Shown here: one piece after another, positions 25,360 through 34,231 of the stretch
How positions within the stretch are numbered: the stretch's first letter is position 1
How the letters are laid out: each line of letters begins with the position of its first letter
Assembly (NCBI RefSeq): GCF_030064125.1
Contig: NZ_CP125957.1
Location: 3,038,001 to 3,102,000, forward strand
From: Pseudomonas sp. G2-4
Lineage (GTDB): Bacteria; Pseudomonadota; Gammaproteobacteria; Pseudomonadales; Pseudomonadaceae
Direction of reading: 5' to 3'
Length of the DNA stretch: 64,000 nt
Made by a program: the position numbers and the translations under genes
The notes under the pieces: generated by a model
What the model was told of the DNA's origin: nothing
The model's database searches: none
The model's input: the letters and a program-made list of their open reading frames with translations, nothing else

Positions 25360-26454
25360 ATGAACGTTTCAATCAAGCCTACCCGCAGCATGCGCGCCGC
25401 CGTTTGGCATGGCCGTAACGACATCCGCGTCGAAGACGTGCCACTGCCTATTTCGCCGCCCGCCGGGTGGGTACAGATCCGCGTGCAATGGTGCGGCATT
25501 TGCGGTTCCGACCTGCATGAGTACGTGGCCGGACCGGTGTTCATCCCGGTGGACGCACCGCACCCGCTGACGGGGATCAAGGGCCAGTGCATCCTCGGCC
25601 ATGAGTTCTGCGGCGAGATCGTCGAACTGGGCGCCGGTGTGGAGGGTTTCAGCGTTGGCGAGCCGGTGGCGGCCGATGCCTGCCAGCACTGCGGCACCTG
25701 TTATTACTGCACCCACGGGCTGTACAACATCTGCGAAAACCTGGCGTTCACCGGGTTGATGAACAACGGTGCGTTTGCCGAACTGGTCAACGTACCAGCC
25801 AACCTGCTCTACAAATTGCCCGCCGATTTCCCAGCCGAGGCCGGCGCCTTGATCGAACCGTTGGCGGTGGGCATGCATGCGGTGAAAAAGGCCGGCAGCC
25901 TGTTGGGCCAGAACGTCGTGGTGGTGGGGGCCGGGACGATCGGCCTGTGCACCATCATGTGCGCCAAGGCCGCCGGCGCCGCCCAGGTCATTGCCCTGGA
26001 AATGTCCGGCGCACGCAAGGCCAAGGCCCTGGAAGTTGGCGCCAACCATGTGATCGATCCGAACGAATGCGATGCCCTGGCCGAAGTACGGCGCCTGACC
26101 GGCGGCCTGGGCGCCGATGTCAGCTTCGAGTGCATCGGCAACAAGCACACCGCCAAGCTGGCCATCGACCTGATCCGCAAGGCCGGCAAGTGCGTGTTGG
26201 TGGGGATCTTCGAGGAGCCGAGTTCATTCAACTTCTTTGACCTGGTCTCCACCGAAAAACAGGTGCTCGGGGCGCTGGCCTACAACGGCGAGTTTGCCGA
26301 CGTGATCGCCTTCATTGCCGATGGCCGTTTGGACATTTCGCCACTGGTGACCGGGCGCATTCAGCTGGAGCAGATCGTTGGGCAGGGATTCGAGGAACTG
26401 GTCAATAACAAGGAGCACAACGTGAAGATCATCGTGTCACCCGCACGGATCTGA
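25360..26454 (+). CDS. bdh: 2,3-butanediol dehydrogenase (zinc alcohol dehydrogenase)
   Basis: 364 aa, MDR/zinc alcohol dehydrogenase family. Catalytic zinc ligands are in CGICGSDLHEY and GHEFCGEIVE; the structural zinc Cys cluster is CQHCGTCYYCTHGLYNIC; the NAD fold motif is VVVVGAGTIGLCT. Placement after acoXABC indicates oxidation of 2,3-butanediol to acetoin, feeding the acetoin dehydrogenase. A GGAGG ribosome site precedes the ATG. Specificity for (R,R)- or meso-butanediol cannot be told from sequence. Confidence 0.92.
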   Translation: MNVSIKPTRSMRAAVWHGRNDIRVEDVPLPISPPAGWVQIRVQWCGICGSDLHEYVAGPVFIPVDAPHPLTGIKGQCILGHEFCGEIVELGAGVEGFSVGEPVAADACQHCGTCYYCTHGLYNICENLAFTGLMNNGAFAELVNVPANLLYKLPADFPAEAGALIEPLAVGMHAVKKAGSLLGQNVVVVGAGTIGLCTIMCAKAAGAAQVIALEMSGARKAKALEVGANHVIDPNECDALAEVRRLTGGLGADVSFECIGNKHTAKLAIDLIRKAGKCVLVGIFEEPSSFNFFDLVSTEKQVLGALAYNGEFADVIAFIADGRLDISPLVTGRIQLEQIVGQGFEELVNNKEHNVKIIVSPARI

Positions 26455-26508
26455 GGGCGCCTGTGATGGGCGATTGGCGATGGCCGGCAGCGGCCATCGC
26501 ATTTTTTC

Positions 26509-27015
26509 TCAGGTATAGGCCAACAACCTGCCGCAGAGTATCACCGCAATCCACAACAGCATCGAGACTATGGCCTGGGCTCTGGCCAGGCCGGGCGCGG
26601 TGGCGTGGGTGTTCCAATGCCGGACCGAACGGTAGATGCCTATGTGAAACATGGCCGCATTGATGCCTGCCGCGGCAATCAGACTCAGCATGAGGAGAAA
26701 CACGCCATTTCCAGCGAAGTCATGGGGATGAGCGCTGAACATCATCAAACCAGCGGGTACGATCAACAACAGTGCTGCAACCGCCCAGGTCAGCAGATGA
26801 CGGGCCAGGGCGGTCACCGGGAGTTCCTTGGACAGCCCGAGCAGCCGCAGGTCGAACATCAGCACCGCTCCCACCAGCACCGAGAAGCCGATGATGTGCA
26901 CCACCTCCACCAGCGGATAAAGCCACAGTTCGCTGCGCATGGCCAACCCCAGGGACGAATCGCCCAACCGGTCCAGCCAGCCTTGCGGGTCGCTACCCGC
27001 CTGGGTGCCTTGCAT
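26509..27015 (-). CDS. DUF6644-type inner-membrane protein
   Basis: 168 aa with four hydrophobic segments (about 31-55, 67-90, 98-125, 142-165). The family call (DUF6644) rests on the pattern LYPLVEVVHIIGFSVLVGAVLMFDLRLLG and FAGNGVFLLMLSLIAAAGINAAMFH. Two His in these helices could bind a cofactor, but function is unknown. Its start shares one base with the stop of the DUF6152 gene, so they are co-transcribed. Confidence 0.65.
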   Translation of the reverse strand: MQGTQAGSDPQGWLDRLGDSSLGLAMRSELWLYPLVEVVHIIGFSVLVGAVLMFDLRLLGLSKELPVTALARHLLTWAVAALLLIVPAGLMMFSAHPHDFAGNGVFLLMLSLIAAAGINAAMFHIGIYRSVRHWNTHATAPGLARAQAIVSMLLWIAVILCGRLLAYT

Positions 27016-27365
27016 CAGCGCAACTCGGTGGTCTTGTCAGCGATGGTGATGCGTTCGGCACGCAATTCGTCGGGCTTATTGCGGTTCGGATAGCCGACCA
27101 CGCTCGCCTGGTTGCCGGCGGCCAGCATGTCCTTCGATAGGCCTCGATTCTCCATGCGCGAGGGCGGTGCGAGGACGACGGTCCAGGTCTTGTCCGCTGT
27201 TTTCAGGCGCACGAAACCGTGGGGATGGGAGTAGCCGGATTCTTCTATCGTTCCGCTGAGCTGCAAGGCCTTGCTCGTGTCGTATTCGCTCCAGCCGTGA
27301 TGGGCGAATACTGAGGTTGCAATCAGCAGCAGTGATAAACCGATGCAGCGAAAGGTGAGTTTCAT
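27015..27365 (-). CDS. DUF6152-type small exported protein
   Basis: 116 aa. Signal peptide (about 1-21, ending TSVFAHHG) then HHGWSEYD and the conserved GTIEESGYSHPHGFVRLK, YGYPNRNKPDELRAERI-type ending (VVGYPNRNKPDELRAERITI). The family is known in Gram-negatives as small periplasmic proteins of unknown role, often paired with the DUF6644 membrane protein as here. Confidence 0.7.
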   Translation of the reverse strand: MKLTFRCIGLSLLLIATSVFAHHGWSEYDTSKALQLSGTIEESGYSHPHGFVRLKTADKTWTVVLAPPSRMENRGLSKDMLAAGNQASVVGYPNRNKPDELRAERITIADKTTELR

Positions 27366-27392
27366 GATGATCCTCCTGTCGGGTGTTTCGGT

Positions 27393-27944
27393 TCAGGCCG
27401 GTAGATTTCGCCAGACGTGTTCCTCATCGAGCTGGAGCGCTCGTTCCTCGTTTTGGCGGAACCGCCGATCGCAGTCGAGGAAAAATTCGTCGAGCTGTGG
27501 CGGCTTGAGGTCGGTGCCACTGAGCATTCCATGGACCTGGCCACGATGATGGATCTGATGTTCGAACAGGTGCAACAGCAGCCGGTCGATTCGCTCGCGT
27601 ACCACACCGTCGACCCGCACCAGATCTACGCAGCGGGCGAGGTCTTTTTCCCGCAGGGATTCGCAGTAGGCCACAAGCCGCTGGTCGGTTTGGGCCTGGC
27701 TCTGCATGAGCTGGGCAAAGGGCAGGACCTCGGAGAAATCCTTTATCTGGCCGTCACGATCACCTTCAAGGGCGGTGAGGTAATAACGGTCCACTTCCAG
27801 AATGTGGCAAAGCGTGGCTTGAATGGACGGAAAGAAACCCGTGCGATGAGCCACATACTCGGCCTCGCTCAACTGCGCGCAGGCGTTGAGTAGCCGGTGA
27901 TTGGCCCACTGGTTGTTCAGGGCCTGGGCCAGGAAATAGTTCAT
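27393..27944 (-). CDS. DinB-family four-helix protein
   Basis: 183 aa. Metal-binding His are in ATLCHILEVD (helix 2) and in EHQIHHRGQVHGML (helix 4), the usual DinB triad. Family members are often thiol-transferases or stress-induced proteins. No partner is nearby that would specify the reaction. A good GGAGACC site precedes the ATG. It sits upstream of the DUF6152-DUF6644 pair, 28 bp away, perhaps in one operon. Confidence 0.85.
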   Translation of the reverse strand: MNYFLAQALNNQWANHRLLNACAQLSEAEYVAHRTGFFPSIQATLCHILEVDRYYLTALEGDRDGQIKDFSEVLPFAQLMQSQAQTDQRLVAYCESLREKDLARCVDLVRVDGVVRERIDRLLLHLFEHQIHHRGQVHGMLSGTDLKPPQLDEFFLDCDRRFRQNEERALQLDEEHVWRNLPA

Positions 27945-27974
27945 GGGCGGTCTCCTGTTGTGTCCGTAGACCTT

Positions 27975-28063
27975 TGTGGGAGCGAGCTTGCTCGCGAAGA
28001 CGGAGGCCCATTCAGCATAGCCGTTTCAGGCAGACCGCTTTCGCGAGCAGGCTCGCTCCCACA
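27975..28063. repeat. Class A REP inverted pair
   Basis: TGTGGGAGCGAGCTTGCTCG to GAGCAGGCTCGCTCCCACA, between the DinB gene start and the end of the hydroxyproline deaminase gene. Confidence 0.93.
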
Positions 28064-28092
28064 CAGGCTTTCTTACTTTCTTGGGGCCGGTC

Positions 28093-29010
28093 CTAAAGCC
28101 CCACATCCGGCAACACCGGCCGATTCGCCATGGCCTTGGCCATGATCTGCTCCACATACACCCGGTCTTCTTCCGGCAAGGCCAGGCGCGGCGGGCGGGT
28201 GAGGGCGCTGCCGCGGCCGGCGATGGCTTCGCACAGCTTGATGCATTGCACCAGGTCGGCGCGCGCGTCCAGGTGCAGGATCGGCATCAGCCATTCATAG
28301 ATCGGCATCGCCTCGGCAAAGCGTCCGGCACGGGCCAGGCGGAAAATGGTCTCACCTTCTTTCGGGAACACGTTGGACATCCCCGAGACCCAGCCTTCGG
28401 CACCCACGGCGAGGCTTTCCAGCACCACGTCGTCGAGGCCGGCGAACAGCACAAAACGGTCGCCGACTTCATTGCGCACGTCGATAAACCGCCGGGTGTC
28501 GCCGGAGGAGTCCTTGAAGCACACCACGTTGTCGCAATCGGCCAGGGAAATCAGAATGTCCGGGGTCACGTCGTTCTTGTAGATCGGCGGGTTGTTGTAG
28601 ACCATCAAGGGCACATCGGCATGGCGGGCCACGTAGCGGAAATGCTCGGCGGTCTCGAACGGCTTGGAGCCGTAGACCAGCGCCGGCATCAACATCACCC
28701 CGTCGACGCCGACCTTGCGCACTGCGTTGGCGACCTTGGCGGCTTGCACGCTGGTGAACTCGGCCACGCCGCAAATCACCGGCACGCGGCCGCGAGAGGC
28801 GTCCACCGCGACTTCGGTCACGGCGATTTTCTCTTCGGCGCTCAGGGAGGTGTTTTCCCCCACCGATCCGCAGACCACCAGGCCGGAAACGCCATCACGG
28901 ATGACGTTGGAAATCACTTGGTGGGTTTTTTCCAGGTTGATGGAAAAATCGTCGTTGAATTGCGTGGTGACGGCGGGGAAAACGCCGCTCCAGTTGATGC
29001 GTTTGCTCAT
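28093..29010 (-). CDS. lhpC: DHDPS-family deaminase, probable 1-pyrroline-4-hydroxy-2-carboxylate deaminase
   Basis: 305 aa, TIM-barrel of the dihydrodipicolinate synthase family. K166 in VCFKDSSGD forms the Schiff base and Y138 in LMVYNNPP is the general acid/base; the N-terminal loop is GSVGENTSLS. In hydroxyproline catabolism this family (HypD/LhpC) converts pyrroline-4-hydroxy-2-carboxylate to alpha-ketoglutarate semialdehyde plus ammonia. The neighbouring 4-hydroxyproline epimerase, D-hydroxyproline dehydrogenase and transporter support that. ATG at 29010. Other sugar-acid aldolases in the family are the alternative. Confidence 0.82.
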   Translation of the reverse strand: MSKRINWSGVFPAVTTQFNDDFSINLEKTHQVISNVIRDGVSGLVVCGSVGENTSLSAEEKIAVTEVAVDASRGRVPVICGVAEFTSVQAAKVANAVRKVGVDGVMLMPALVYGSKPFETAEHFRYVARHADVPLMVYNNPPIYKNDVTPDILISLADCDNVVCFKDSSGDTRRFIDVRNEVGDRFVLFAGLDDVVLESLAVGAEGWVSGMSNVFPKEGETIFRLARAGRFAEAMPIYEWLMPILHLDARADLVQCIKLCEAIAGRGSALTRPPRLALPEEDRVYVEQIMAKAMANRPVLPDVGL

Positions 29011-29078
29011 GGGGTGTCTCCGGTGGTTAAGGGGATTTCTCATATATGTAGAAAAAGTGAGTCGAATACAGCGCTTTT

Positions 29079-29202
29079 GTGGCGAGGGAGCTTGCTCCCG
29101 CTGGGTCGCGAAGCGGCCCTCTGGATTTGCCTGACACACCGAGTTGCCAAGTAGTTATTGGGGCCGCTTCGCAGCCCAGCGGGAGCAAGCTCCCTCGCCA
29201 CG
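29079..29202. repeat. Class B REP inverted pair
   Basis: TGTGGCGAGGGAGCTTGCTC to GAGCAAGCTCCCTCGCCAC, with inner arms GGGTCGCGAAGCGGCCC and GGGGCCGCTTCGCAGCCC. It lies between the racemase-like and lhpC genes. Confidence 0.93.
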
Positions 29203-29225
29203 GGGGGATGTGCAAAGTTCAACAT

Positions 29226-30254
29226 TCACGCGCCAGGCCAGGTGTCTGAAAGCCGATAGCCCTGCGGCCACGGGTCGGCGGGGTCCAGCAGCAGTTGATG
29301 CGTCCCGGTGATCCACGCCCGTCCGGCAATGCACGGATAAATTGCCGGGCGGCCGGCCACGTCGGTCAGTGAGTCGATGCGACAGTGGAACTCGGAACCG
29401 ATGATCGAGCGTCCGATGAACTGTTCACCGACCTGCATCAAGCCCTTGGCGTGCAGCACTGCCATGCGCGCGGAACACCCGGTCCCGGTGGGTGAGCGGT
29501 CGATCTTGCCGGGCTGGATCACCACGGCGTTGGCGCCGGTTGCAATGCCGTTCTCCTGGACGATAGGCGCGGCGATCTGGCAGAACGAGATGTGCGACCA
29601 GTCGGGGTTCAGCGGGTGCACGAAGCCCAATTGTTCATTGGCGGCCCGGGTGATTTTCAGGCCGACGGCCACCAACTCGGCGGCTTCGTCCGGGCGGATG
29701 GCAAAGCCCAGGCGCTGGGCGTCGACGATGACAAAACTGTCGCCCCCGTAGGCGGTGTCAACCTGCAACGAGCCCAGGCCCTCGACTTCGATCCAGGCAT
29801 CGAGGCGGTCGGCGAAGGAGGGCACGTTCTTGATCTCCACCCGTTGTACCTTGCCGTCGCGGCAGTCGGCCACGGCTTCGATCAGGCCGCCCGGCGCTTC
29901 CAGCACCAATCGGGTCTGGGGTTCGGTCATCGGCAGGATGCCGCTGTCCAGCAACACGGTGGCCACGCACAGCGAGTTGGAGCCGGACATCGGCGGCGTG
30001 TCGGCCGGTTCCATGATGATCCAGGCCATTTGTGCCCGCGGGTCCTTGGCCGGCACCAGCAGGTTGACGTGGCGGAACACACCGCCACGGGGTTCGTTGA
30101 GGACGAAGTTGCGCAGGGTCTGGTCCTGGGCGATCCAGCGTGACTGTTCCCACACGGTGGCACCGGGTGGAGGGGCAACGCCGCCGACGATCACGTCGCC
30201 GACTTCGCCTTCGGCGTGGCAGCTGACTACATGGATGATTTTTGATGAGCGCAT
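29226..30254 (-). CDS. Proline-racemase-family protein with Ser/Thr at the catalytic Cys positions
   Basis: 342 aa. The family frame is clear ([63 protein letters not shown]). In epimerases the first catalytic Cys is in MCGHG; here the aligned residue is S90 (PMSGSNS). The second is in DRSPCGTG; here it is T256 (DRSPTGTGC), with a Cys four residues later. Loss of both Cys argues against a two-base epimerase. Thr at the second site is known for trans-3-hydroxy-L-proline dehydratases, so that activity or a related 3-hydroxyproline reaction is likely. Gene context (AcnX dehydratase, ABC transporter) agrees. Confidence 0.8.
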   Translation of the reverse strand: MRSSKIIHVVSCHAEGEVGDVIVGGVAPPPGATVWEQSRWIAQDQTLRNFVLNEPRGGVFRHVNLLVPAKDPRAQMAWIIMEPADTPPMSGSNSLCVATVLLDSGILPMTEPQTRLVLEAPGGLIEAVADCRDGKVQRVEIKNVPSFADRLDAWIEVEGLGSLQVDTAYGGDSFVIVDAQRLGFAIRPDEAAELVAVGLKITRAANEQLGFVHPLNPDWSHISFCQIAAPIVQENGIATGANAVVIQPGKIDRSPTGTGCSARMAVLHAKGLMQVGEQFIGRSIIGSEFHCRIDSLTDVAGRPAIYPCIAGRAWITGTHQLLLDPADPWPQGYRLSDTWPGA

Positions 30255-30285
30255 TGGCTGCTCCTTGTGTTGTCTTTGCGGGCCT

Positions 30286-30400
30286 CATCGCGAGCAAGCT
30301 CGCTCCCACACTGATTGGTGTGCACCACAGAATCTGTGGAAGTGACCAGCTGATTGGTGTGCACCACAGAACCCTGTGGGAGCGAGCTTGCTCGCGAAGG
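30286..30400. repeat. Class A REP arms facing outward, with 22-bp direct repeat
   Basis: A right-type arm (30286-30310) comes before a left-type arm (30375-30400), opposite to the usual order. Between them the sequence CTGATTGGTGTGCACCACAG occurs twice (from 30311 and from 30350). It appears to be the junction of two REP pairs whose outer arms are lost. Confidence 0.85.
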
Positions 30401-30409
30401 GGCCATCCG

Positions 30410-31132
30410 CTATTTCACCGACTTGAGAAACGCCGCCGTCTCCGGCTGCATCGGATGGCCAATCACCTGGTCCGGCGGCCCGATTTCATGGACTCGCCCA
30501 TTGCAGAAGAACGCCACGCGGTCGGACACGTCCCGGGCAAAGCGGATCTCGTGGGTCACCAGCACCATGGTCATGCCGTCTTCGGCGAGCATGCGCATGG
30601 TGTCCAGCACCTCGCCGACCAGTTGCGGGTCCAGGGCCGAGGTGGCTTCGTCGAACAGCATGTAGTCCGGCGACATCGCCAATGCCCGGGCGATGGCCAT
30701 GCGCTGTTGCTGGCCGCCGGACAACTTGCCGGGGAAGGCCTTGAGCTTGTCCCCCAGGCCTACGTGTTCCAGCTGTTTTACCGCCAAGGCCTCAGCGTCC
30801 TGCCGGCTCTTGCCCAATACCTTGCGTGGCGCCAGCATCACGTTTTCCAGCACCGTCAGGTGGGGGAAGGCGTTCCATTGCTGGAACACGATGCCGATCT
30901 TTTGTCGCAAGCGATTGAGGTCGGTGCTGCGGTCATGGACCTCGACGCCGTCCACGCGAATGCTGCCTTTCTGGATCGGTTCCAGGCCGTTGATGCACAT
31001 CAGCAGGGTCGACTTGCCGGAGCCCGAACCGCCGATGATCGATACCACTTCACCCTTGTCCACGGTCAGGCTCACGCCCTTGACCACTTCCAGGTCACCG
31101 AAGGATTTGTGCACGTTTTCGATCTCAATCAT
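30410..31132 (-). CDS. Polar amino acid ABC transporter ATPase
   Basis: 240 aa, the standard length for HisP/GlnQ-type ATPases. Walker A GGSGSGKST, the signature LSGGQQQRMAIARAL, Walker B MLFDEATSALDP and the switch His in VTHEI are all present. Overlaps the upstream permease by 8 bp. With two permeases and the binding protein it forms an amino acid importer, probably for hydroxyproline given its place in the cluster. Confidence 0.93.
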   Translation of the reverse strand: MIEIENVHKSFGDLEVVKGVSLTVDKGEVVSIIGGSGSGKSTLLMCINGLEPIQKGSIRVDGVEVHDRSTDLNRLRQKIGIVFQQWNAFPHLTVLENVMLAPRKVLGKSRQDAEALAVKQLEHVGLGDKLKAFPGKLSGGQQQRMAIARALAMSPDYMLFDEATSALDPQLVGEVLDTMRMLAEDGMTMVLVTHEIRFARDVSDRVAFFCNGRVHEIGPPDQVIGHPMQPETAAFLKSVK

Positions 31133-31775
31133 TTTCCTGCCACCTTCTTTCCAGGCGTGCGCCGAGGCGGGCGACCACCAGGCTCATGACGTAGTAAATG
31201 AGGCCCGCGATGCACAGCACCAGCAGGGGTTCCTGAATGCGCGTGACGATGGTTTGCGATGCACGCAGTAATTCGACGATGCCGATCCACATCACCAGCG
31301 CGGTGTCTTTCATCACGCCCAGCACCAGGTTCAGCCAGCCGGGAAACGCCACCCGGGTGGCAATCGGCAGGACGATGAAGCGCAAGTCCTGCAGGTAGCT
31401 CAAGCCCAGGGAACGGCTGGCCCGCCGGGTGCTCAATGGCACTGCGAGCACGCCGCCACGGACGATTTCGGTGAAGTACGCCGCGGCGTAGACCCCGAGC
31501 ACAATGCAGCCGACCGCAAAGGCGCTGAGGTTCAACCCGACAATGCTCTTGAGGGAGTTGAACAGCACGAACTGGATCAGCAGCGGCACGCTGCGAAACA
31601 CGTCCAACACCCAGGCCAGCGGCAGGCTGGCGCGCGGCATCAGCGCCCGCAACAGGCCGAACAGCAACCCGGCCAGGGTCCCCAGCAGGATCGACCAAAC
31701 GGTCAGTTGCAGCGTGACCCACGCCCCGTCGAGCATGAACAAAAGGTCGTTAACGGTGAGGCTGGTTTCGAACAT
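31125..31775 (-). CDS. Amino acid ABC transporter permease 1
   Basis: 216 aa with about five hydrophobic segments. HisMQ-type permease: the cytoplasmic loop GGVLAVPLSTRRASRSLGLSYLQDLRFIVLPIATRVAFPGWLN carries the EAA-type contact to the ATPase, and the N-terminal block GAWVTLQLTVWSILLGTLAG is typical. It is one half of the heterodimeric channel with the next gene. Confidence 0.92.
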   Translation of the reverse strand: MFETSLTVNDLLFMLDGAWVTLQLTVWSILLGTLAGLLFGLLRALMPRASLPLAWVLDVFRSVPLLIQFVLFNSLKSIVGLNLSAFAVGCIVLGVYAAAYFTEIVRGGVLAVPLSTRRASRSLGLSYLQDLRFIVLPIATRVAFPGWLNLVLGVMKDTALVMWIGIVELLRASQTIVTRIQEPLLVLCIAGLIYYVMSLVVARLGARLERRWQEND

Positions 31776-31784
31776 GACGGGCCC

Positions 31785-32450
31785 TCAGTAACGGAACAGG
31801 CGCCAAGACAACAACCGGGCGAGCCCGACGATCAGCTTGGCGATCAGGTAATACAGCACCGCCGCGAGGGCGAAGTATTCGAAGGTGCGGAACGTCTTGA
31901 CGTTGTATTCCTGGGTGACGCCGGTGAGGTCGTTGTTCAGGCCGACCACCACGCCCAGGGAGGTCATCAACACCGCCCAGACCATCTGGTTGGTCAGCGG
32001 GTAGAACACGATGCGCAACAGCTGCGGGACGATGATCATCCGGTAGGCCTGGAAAGCGCTCATCCCCAGGGAGCGAGCCGCACGCATTTGCGTGTTCGGC
32101 ACAGCCTTGAGGCCGCCACGAAAATTTTCCGCCAGGTAACCGGCATTGTTGAAGGTGATCCCGGCCAGCAATGCCAGCCAGGAACTGACATGCAGCCCGA
32201 GGGAGCCGAGGCCGAAGTAGAGGATGTAGATCTGGAACAACGACGGCGTGTTGCGAGCGATGGAGACCCAACCGTTGCCCACGCCGCGTAGAAATGGGTT
32301 GCGCGCCTGGCGCATCACCGTCAGCACCAGGGCGATCAACACACCGAAGATCATCGACAAGGCGGCGGTCTCGAAGGTTACCCAGGCCCCGGCGAGCATG
32401 TCGGGTAGGGCGCGCAGGGCCGGGCGCCATTGGAAGCTGTAGTCAAACAT
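31785..32450 (-). CDS. Amino acid ABC transporter permease 2
   Basis: 221 aa from the ATG at 32450; upstream in-frame sequence overlaps the AcnX gene and is not used. HisMQ family: LAGAWVTFETAALSMIFGVLIAL near the N-terminus, SIARNTPSLFQIYILYFGLG and the loop ENFRGGLKAVPNTQMRAARSLGMSAFQAYRMIIVPQLLRI. Start overlaps the AcnX stop by 8 bp, so the operon is tightly packed. Confidence 0.92.
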   Translation of the reverse strand: MFDYSFQWRPALRALPDMLAGAWVTFETAALSMIFGVLIALVLTVMRQARNPFLRGVGNGWVSIARNTPSLFQIYILYFGLGSLGLHVSSWLALLAGITFNNAGYLAENFRGGLKAVPNTQMRAARSLGMSAFQAYRMIIVPQLLRIVFYPLTNQMVWAVLMTSLGVVVGLNNDLTGVTQEYNVKTFRTFEYFALAAVLYYLIAKLIVGLARLLSWRLFRY

Positions 32451-34221
32451 GGGTGGGGCTCTCCGTGCGGGCGGTGGGTTGCAGCCATATTGGCGGCTGG
32501 CCGCTGGCCGTGGCGGTGCACGCGGCCTCGACGCATTCAGCGAGGCTGGCAAAGTGCACGCCGCGACCGACCAGGCCCGGTGCGTAATGGGCGTACTTGC
32601 CGGAGTTGGTCATCAGGGTGGTGGCGTGAGGCGGGATCACCGGCTCGCCCAACATGCACCAGCAGGTGTCAGTCACCAGCACCGCGCCGAACGCCTCGAT
32701 GGCTGTGAGGTGGCCGGCATGGCGGGCTTGTTCCAGCACAGCCCGGCCGCAGGTAATCGCCAGCACCACGTCCGGGTGTTTGATCCGGCCTGCGCAAAGG
32801 GTCGCCAGGGCGGCGAATTCGCTGAGGGAGAAATGCGGATTGCCCAGAGAGATCACATCCACATGGTTGTCTCGGGCGCTGTTGAGCTCGCGCCAACTAA
32901 CGAGCAGGCCGGTGGCGTCGACAGTTTCCTTCGGCAGGCTGATACCGGCCTCCACGACATCGTCCGAGTCGAGGGCTTCCGGCGTCACCCCGGCAATGTG
33001 GAACAACGGCGCGGCGCTGGTGGTGGCGAACGCGGCGCCGAAGGCCTTGAGGTCGTCCAAGGTCGGGGCGGCGTGTTCCAGGCCGCGTATCAGCGGGATC
33101 CGACGGCCTGTCAGGCTGCCGATGTGGTAGCCCAGCAACGGATAGAAGCTGTCGTCCACGCGATCCAACCCCGGTACGTCTATGGTCAGTCTGGCCTTGC
33201 GCTGGTCGTCGAGATGACAGCCGGTCAACGGCGCCCGCCCGCATAGCGCAATGCAGATATCCAGGAAATCCGGGTACTTCTGCGTGCGAGCCCCCAAGAC
33301 ACTGTTGGCGTAGACCACCGCGTTGGATTCGGCCCAGACGATCTGCTCGCCGGCCTTGGGTGCGGTATCCAGCAGGTAGGGCGCGCAGGTGAAACTCAGT
33401 TGTGCGCCCATTGCCATGTAGGCATCGCCCAAGGCGCTGGCTGGCTCGCCCAGGGCCGGATCGACACCCAGTTCCCGCCAGCGGCGCTGGTCCACGGAAA
33501 TGGCGTTGAGGGTGGTGGGCACGCGCACCTTGGCGCCCCACTGCACCAGTTGTTCGGCAAAGCGCAGACTGGCCGGGCCGGTGTAGATGCAGCCGTCGAT
33601 GTGGGCCTGGGTCACGTCCAGCAGCTGCGTGGCGCCCTGGATGTCGGCCATGCGCAGGACGATCTGCATCGCGATTTGCGCCGCCTTGCCGTGGGCGCCG
33701 TCGAGCAGCGCCCGATCCTGTTCGGTGAGGCTGACAGTGGATGGCATGGACGGCTGCAAGGGCACGTTCGACCCATGCCAATGATCGTTGGGCCGCCGGC
33801 CCGACAAGGTCAGACTGTCGCCTTCGAGCCGCACAAAGCCTTGGCCGCGCAGCCTGTCGAACGCCTCGTGCCCCACGCACAACACCGGCAGGGAGCGTTG
33901 GAAAATCACCTGCGCCACCAGCACGCCCAGGGTCAGGATTTCATCGGCTTCGGCCAGCACCAGGGCGGCGGGGGCGTGGCCGTTGCTGATCAGTTCCATC
34001 AATACGCTGCTACCGGTGCAGGAGCCGCGTCCGCCGGGAATCGCCAGCACACGTCCGGCCAGGCGTTCGCCGCTCAACGGGTGGTGCCGGTCGATGACCT
34101 CGCCGCTGGCCGGGTCAACCCCGCCCCAGAAACTCAGGCCCACGTCGGCGAACAACAGGGTGCCCTGGGCGGCACCCTCCACCAGGCTGCGGCCTTTCAC
34201 ACGGACAGGTGTGCTTGGCAT
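32443..34221 (-). CDS. Aconitase-X type dehydratase (probable cis-3-hydroxy-L-proline dehydratase)
   Basis: 592 aa. The N-terminal swivel domain (DUF126, about 1-130; SFWGGVDPASGEVIDRHHPLSGERLAGRVLAIPGGRGSCTGSS) is fused to the large AcnX catalytic domain (DUF521, about 150-580), with HIDGCIYTGPASLRFAEQL, LSFTCAPYLL and ESNAVVYANSVLGARTQKYPDF. In type II AcnX enzymes these two parts are one chain and dehydrate cis-3-hydroxy-L-proline to pyrroline-2-carboxylate. The hydroxyproline cluster context supports this. Cys of HIDGC, FTC and CHLD may bind an iron centre. No pyrroline-2-carboxylate reductase is in the window. Confidence 0.85.
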   Translation of the reverse strand: MPSTPVRVKGRSLVEGAAQGTLLFADVGLSFWGGVDPASGEVIDRHHPLSGERLAGRVLAIPGGRGSCTGSSVLMELISNGHAPAALVLAEADEILTLGVLVAQVIFQRSLPVLCVGHEAFDRLRGQGFVRLEGDSLTLSGRRPNDHWHGSNVPLQPSMPSTVSLTEQDRALLDGAHGKAAQIAMQIVLRMADIQGATQLLDVTQAHIDGCIYTGPASLRFAEQLVQWGAKVRVPTTLNAISVDQRRWRELGVDPALGEPASALGDAYMAMGAQLSFTCAPYLLDTAPKAGEQIVWAESNAVVYANSVLGARTQKYPDFLDICIALCGRAPLTGCHLDDQRKARLTIDVPGLDRVDDSFYPLLGYHIGSLTGRRIPLIRGLEHAAPTLDDLKAFGAAFATTSAAPLFHIAGVTPEALDSDDVVEAGISLPKETVDATGLLVSWRELNSARDNHVDVISLGNPHFSLSEFAALATLCAGRIKHPDVVLAITCGRAVLEQARHAGHLTAIEAFGAVLVTDTCWCMLGEPVIPPHATTLMTNSGKYAHYAPGLVGRGVHFASLAECVEAACTATASGQPPIWLQPTARTESPTHV

Positions 34222-34231
34222 GCCGCGATCC

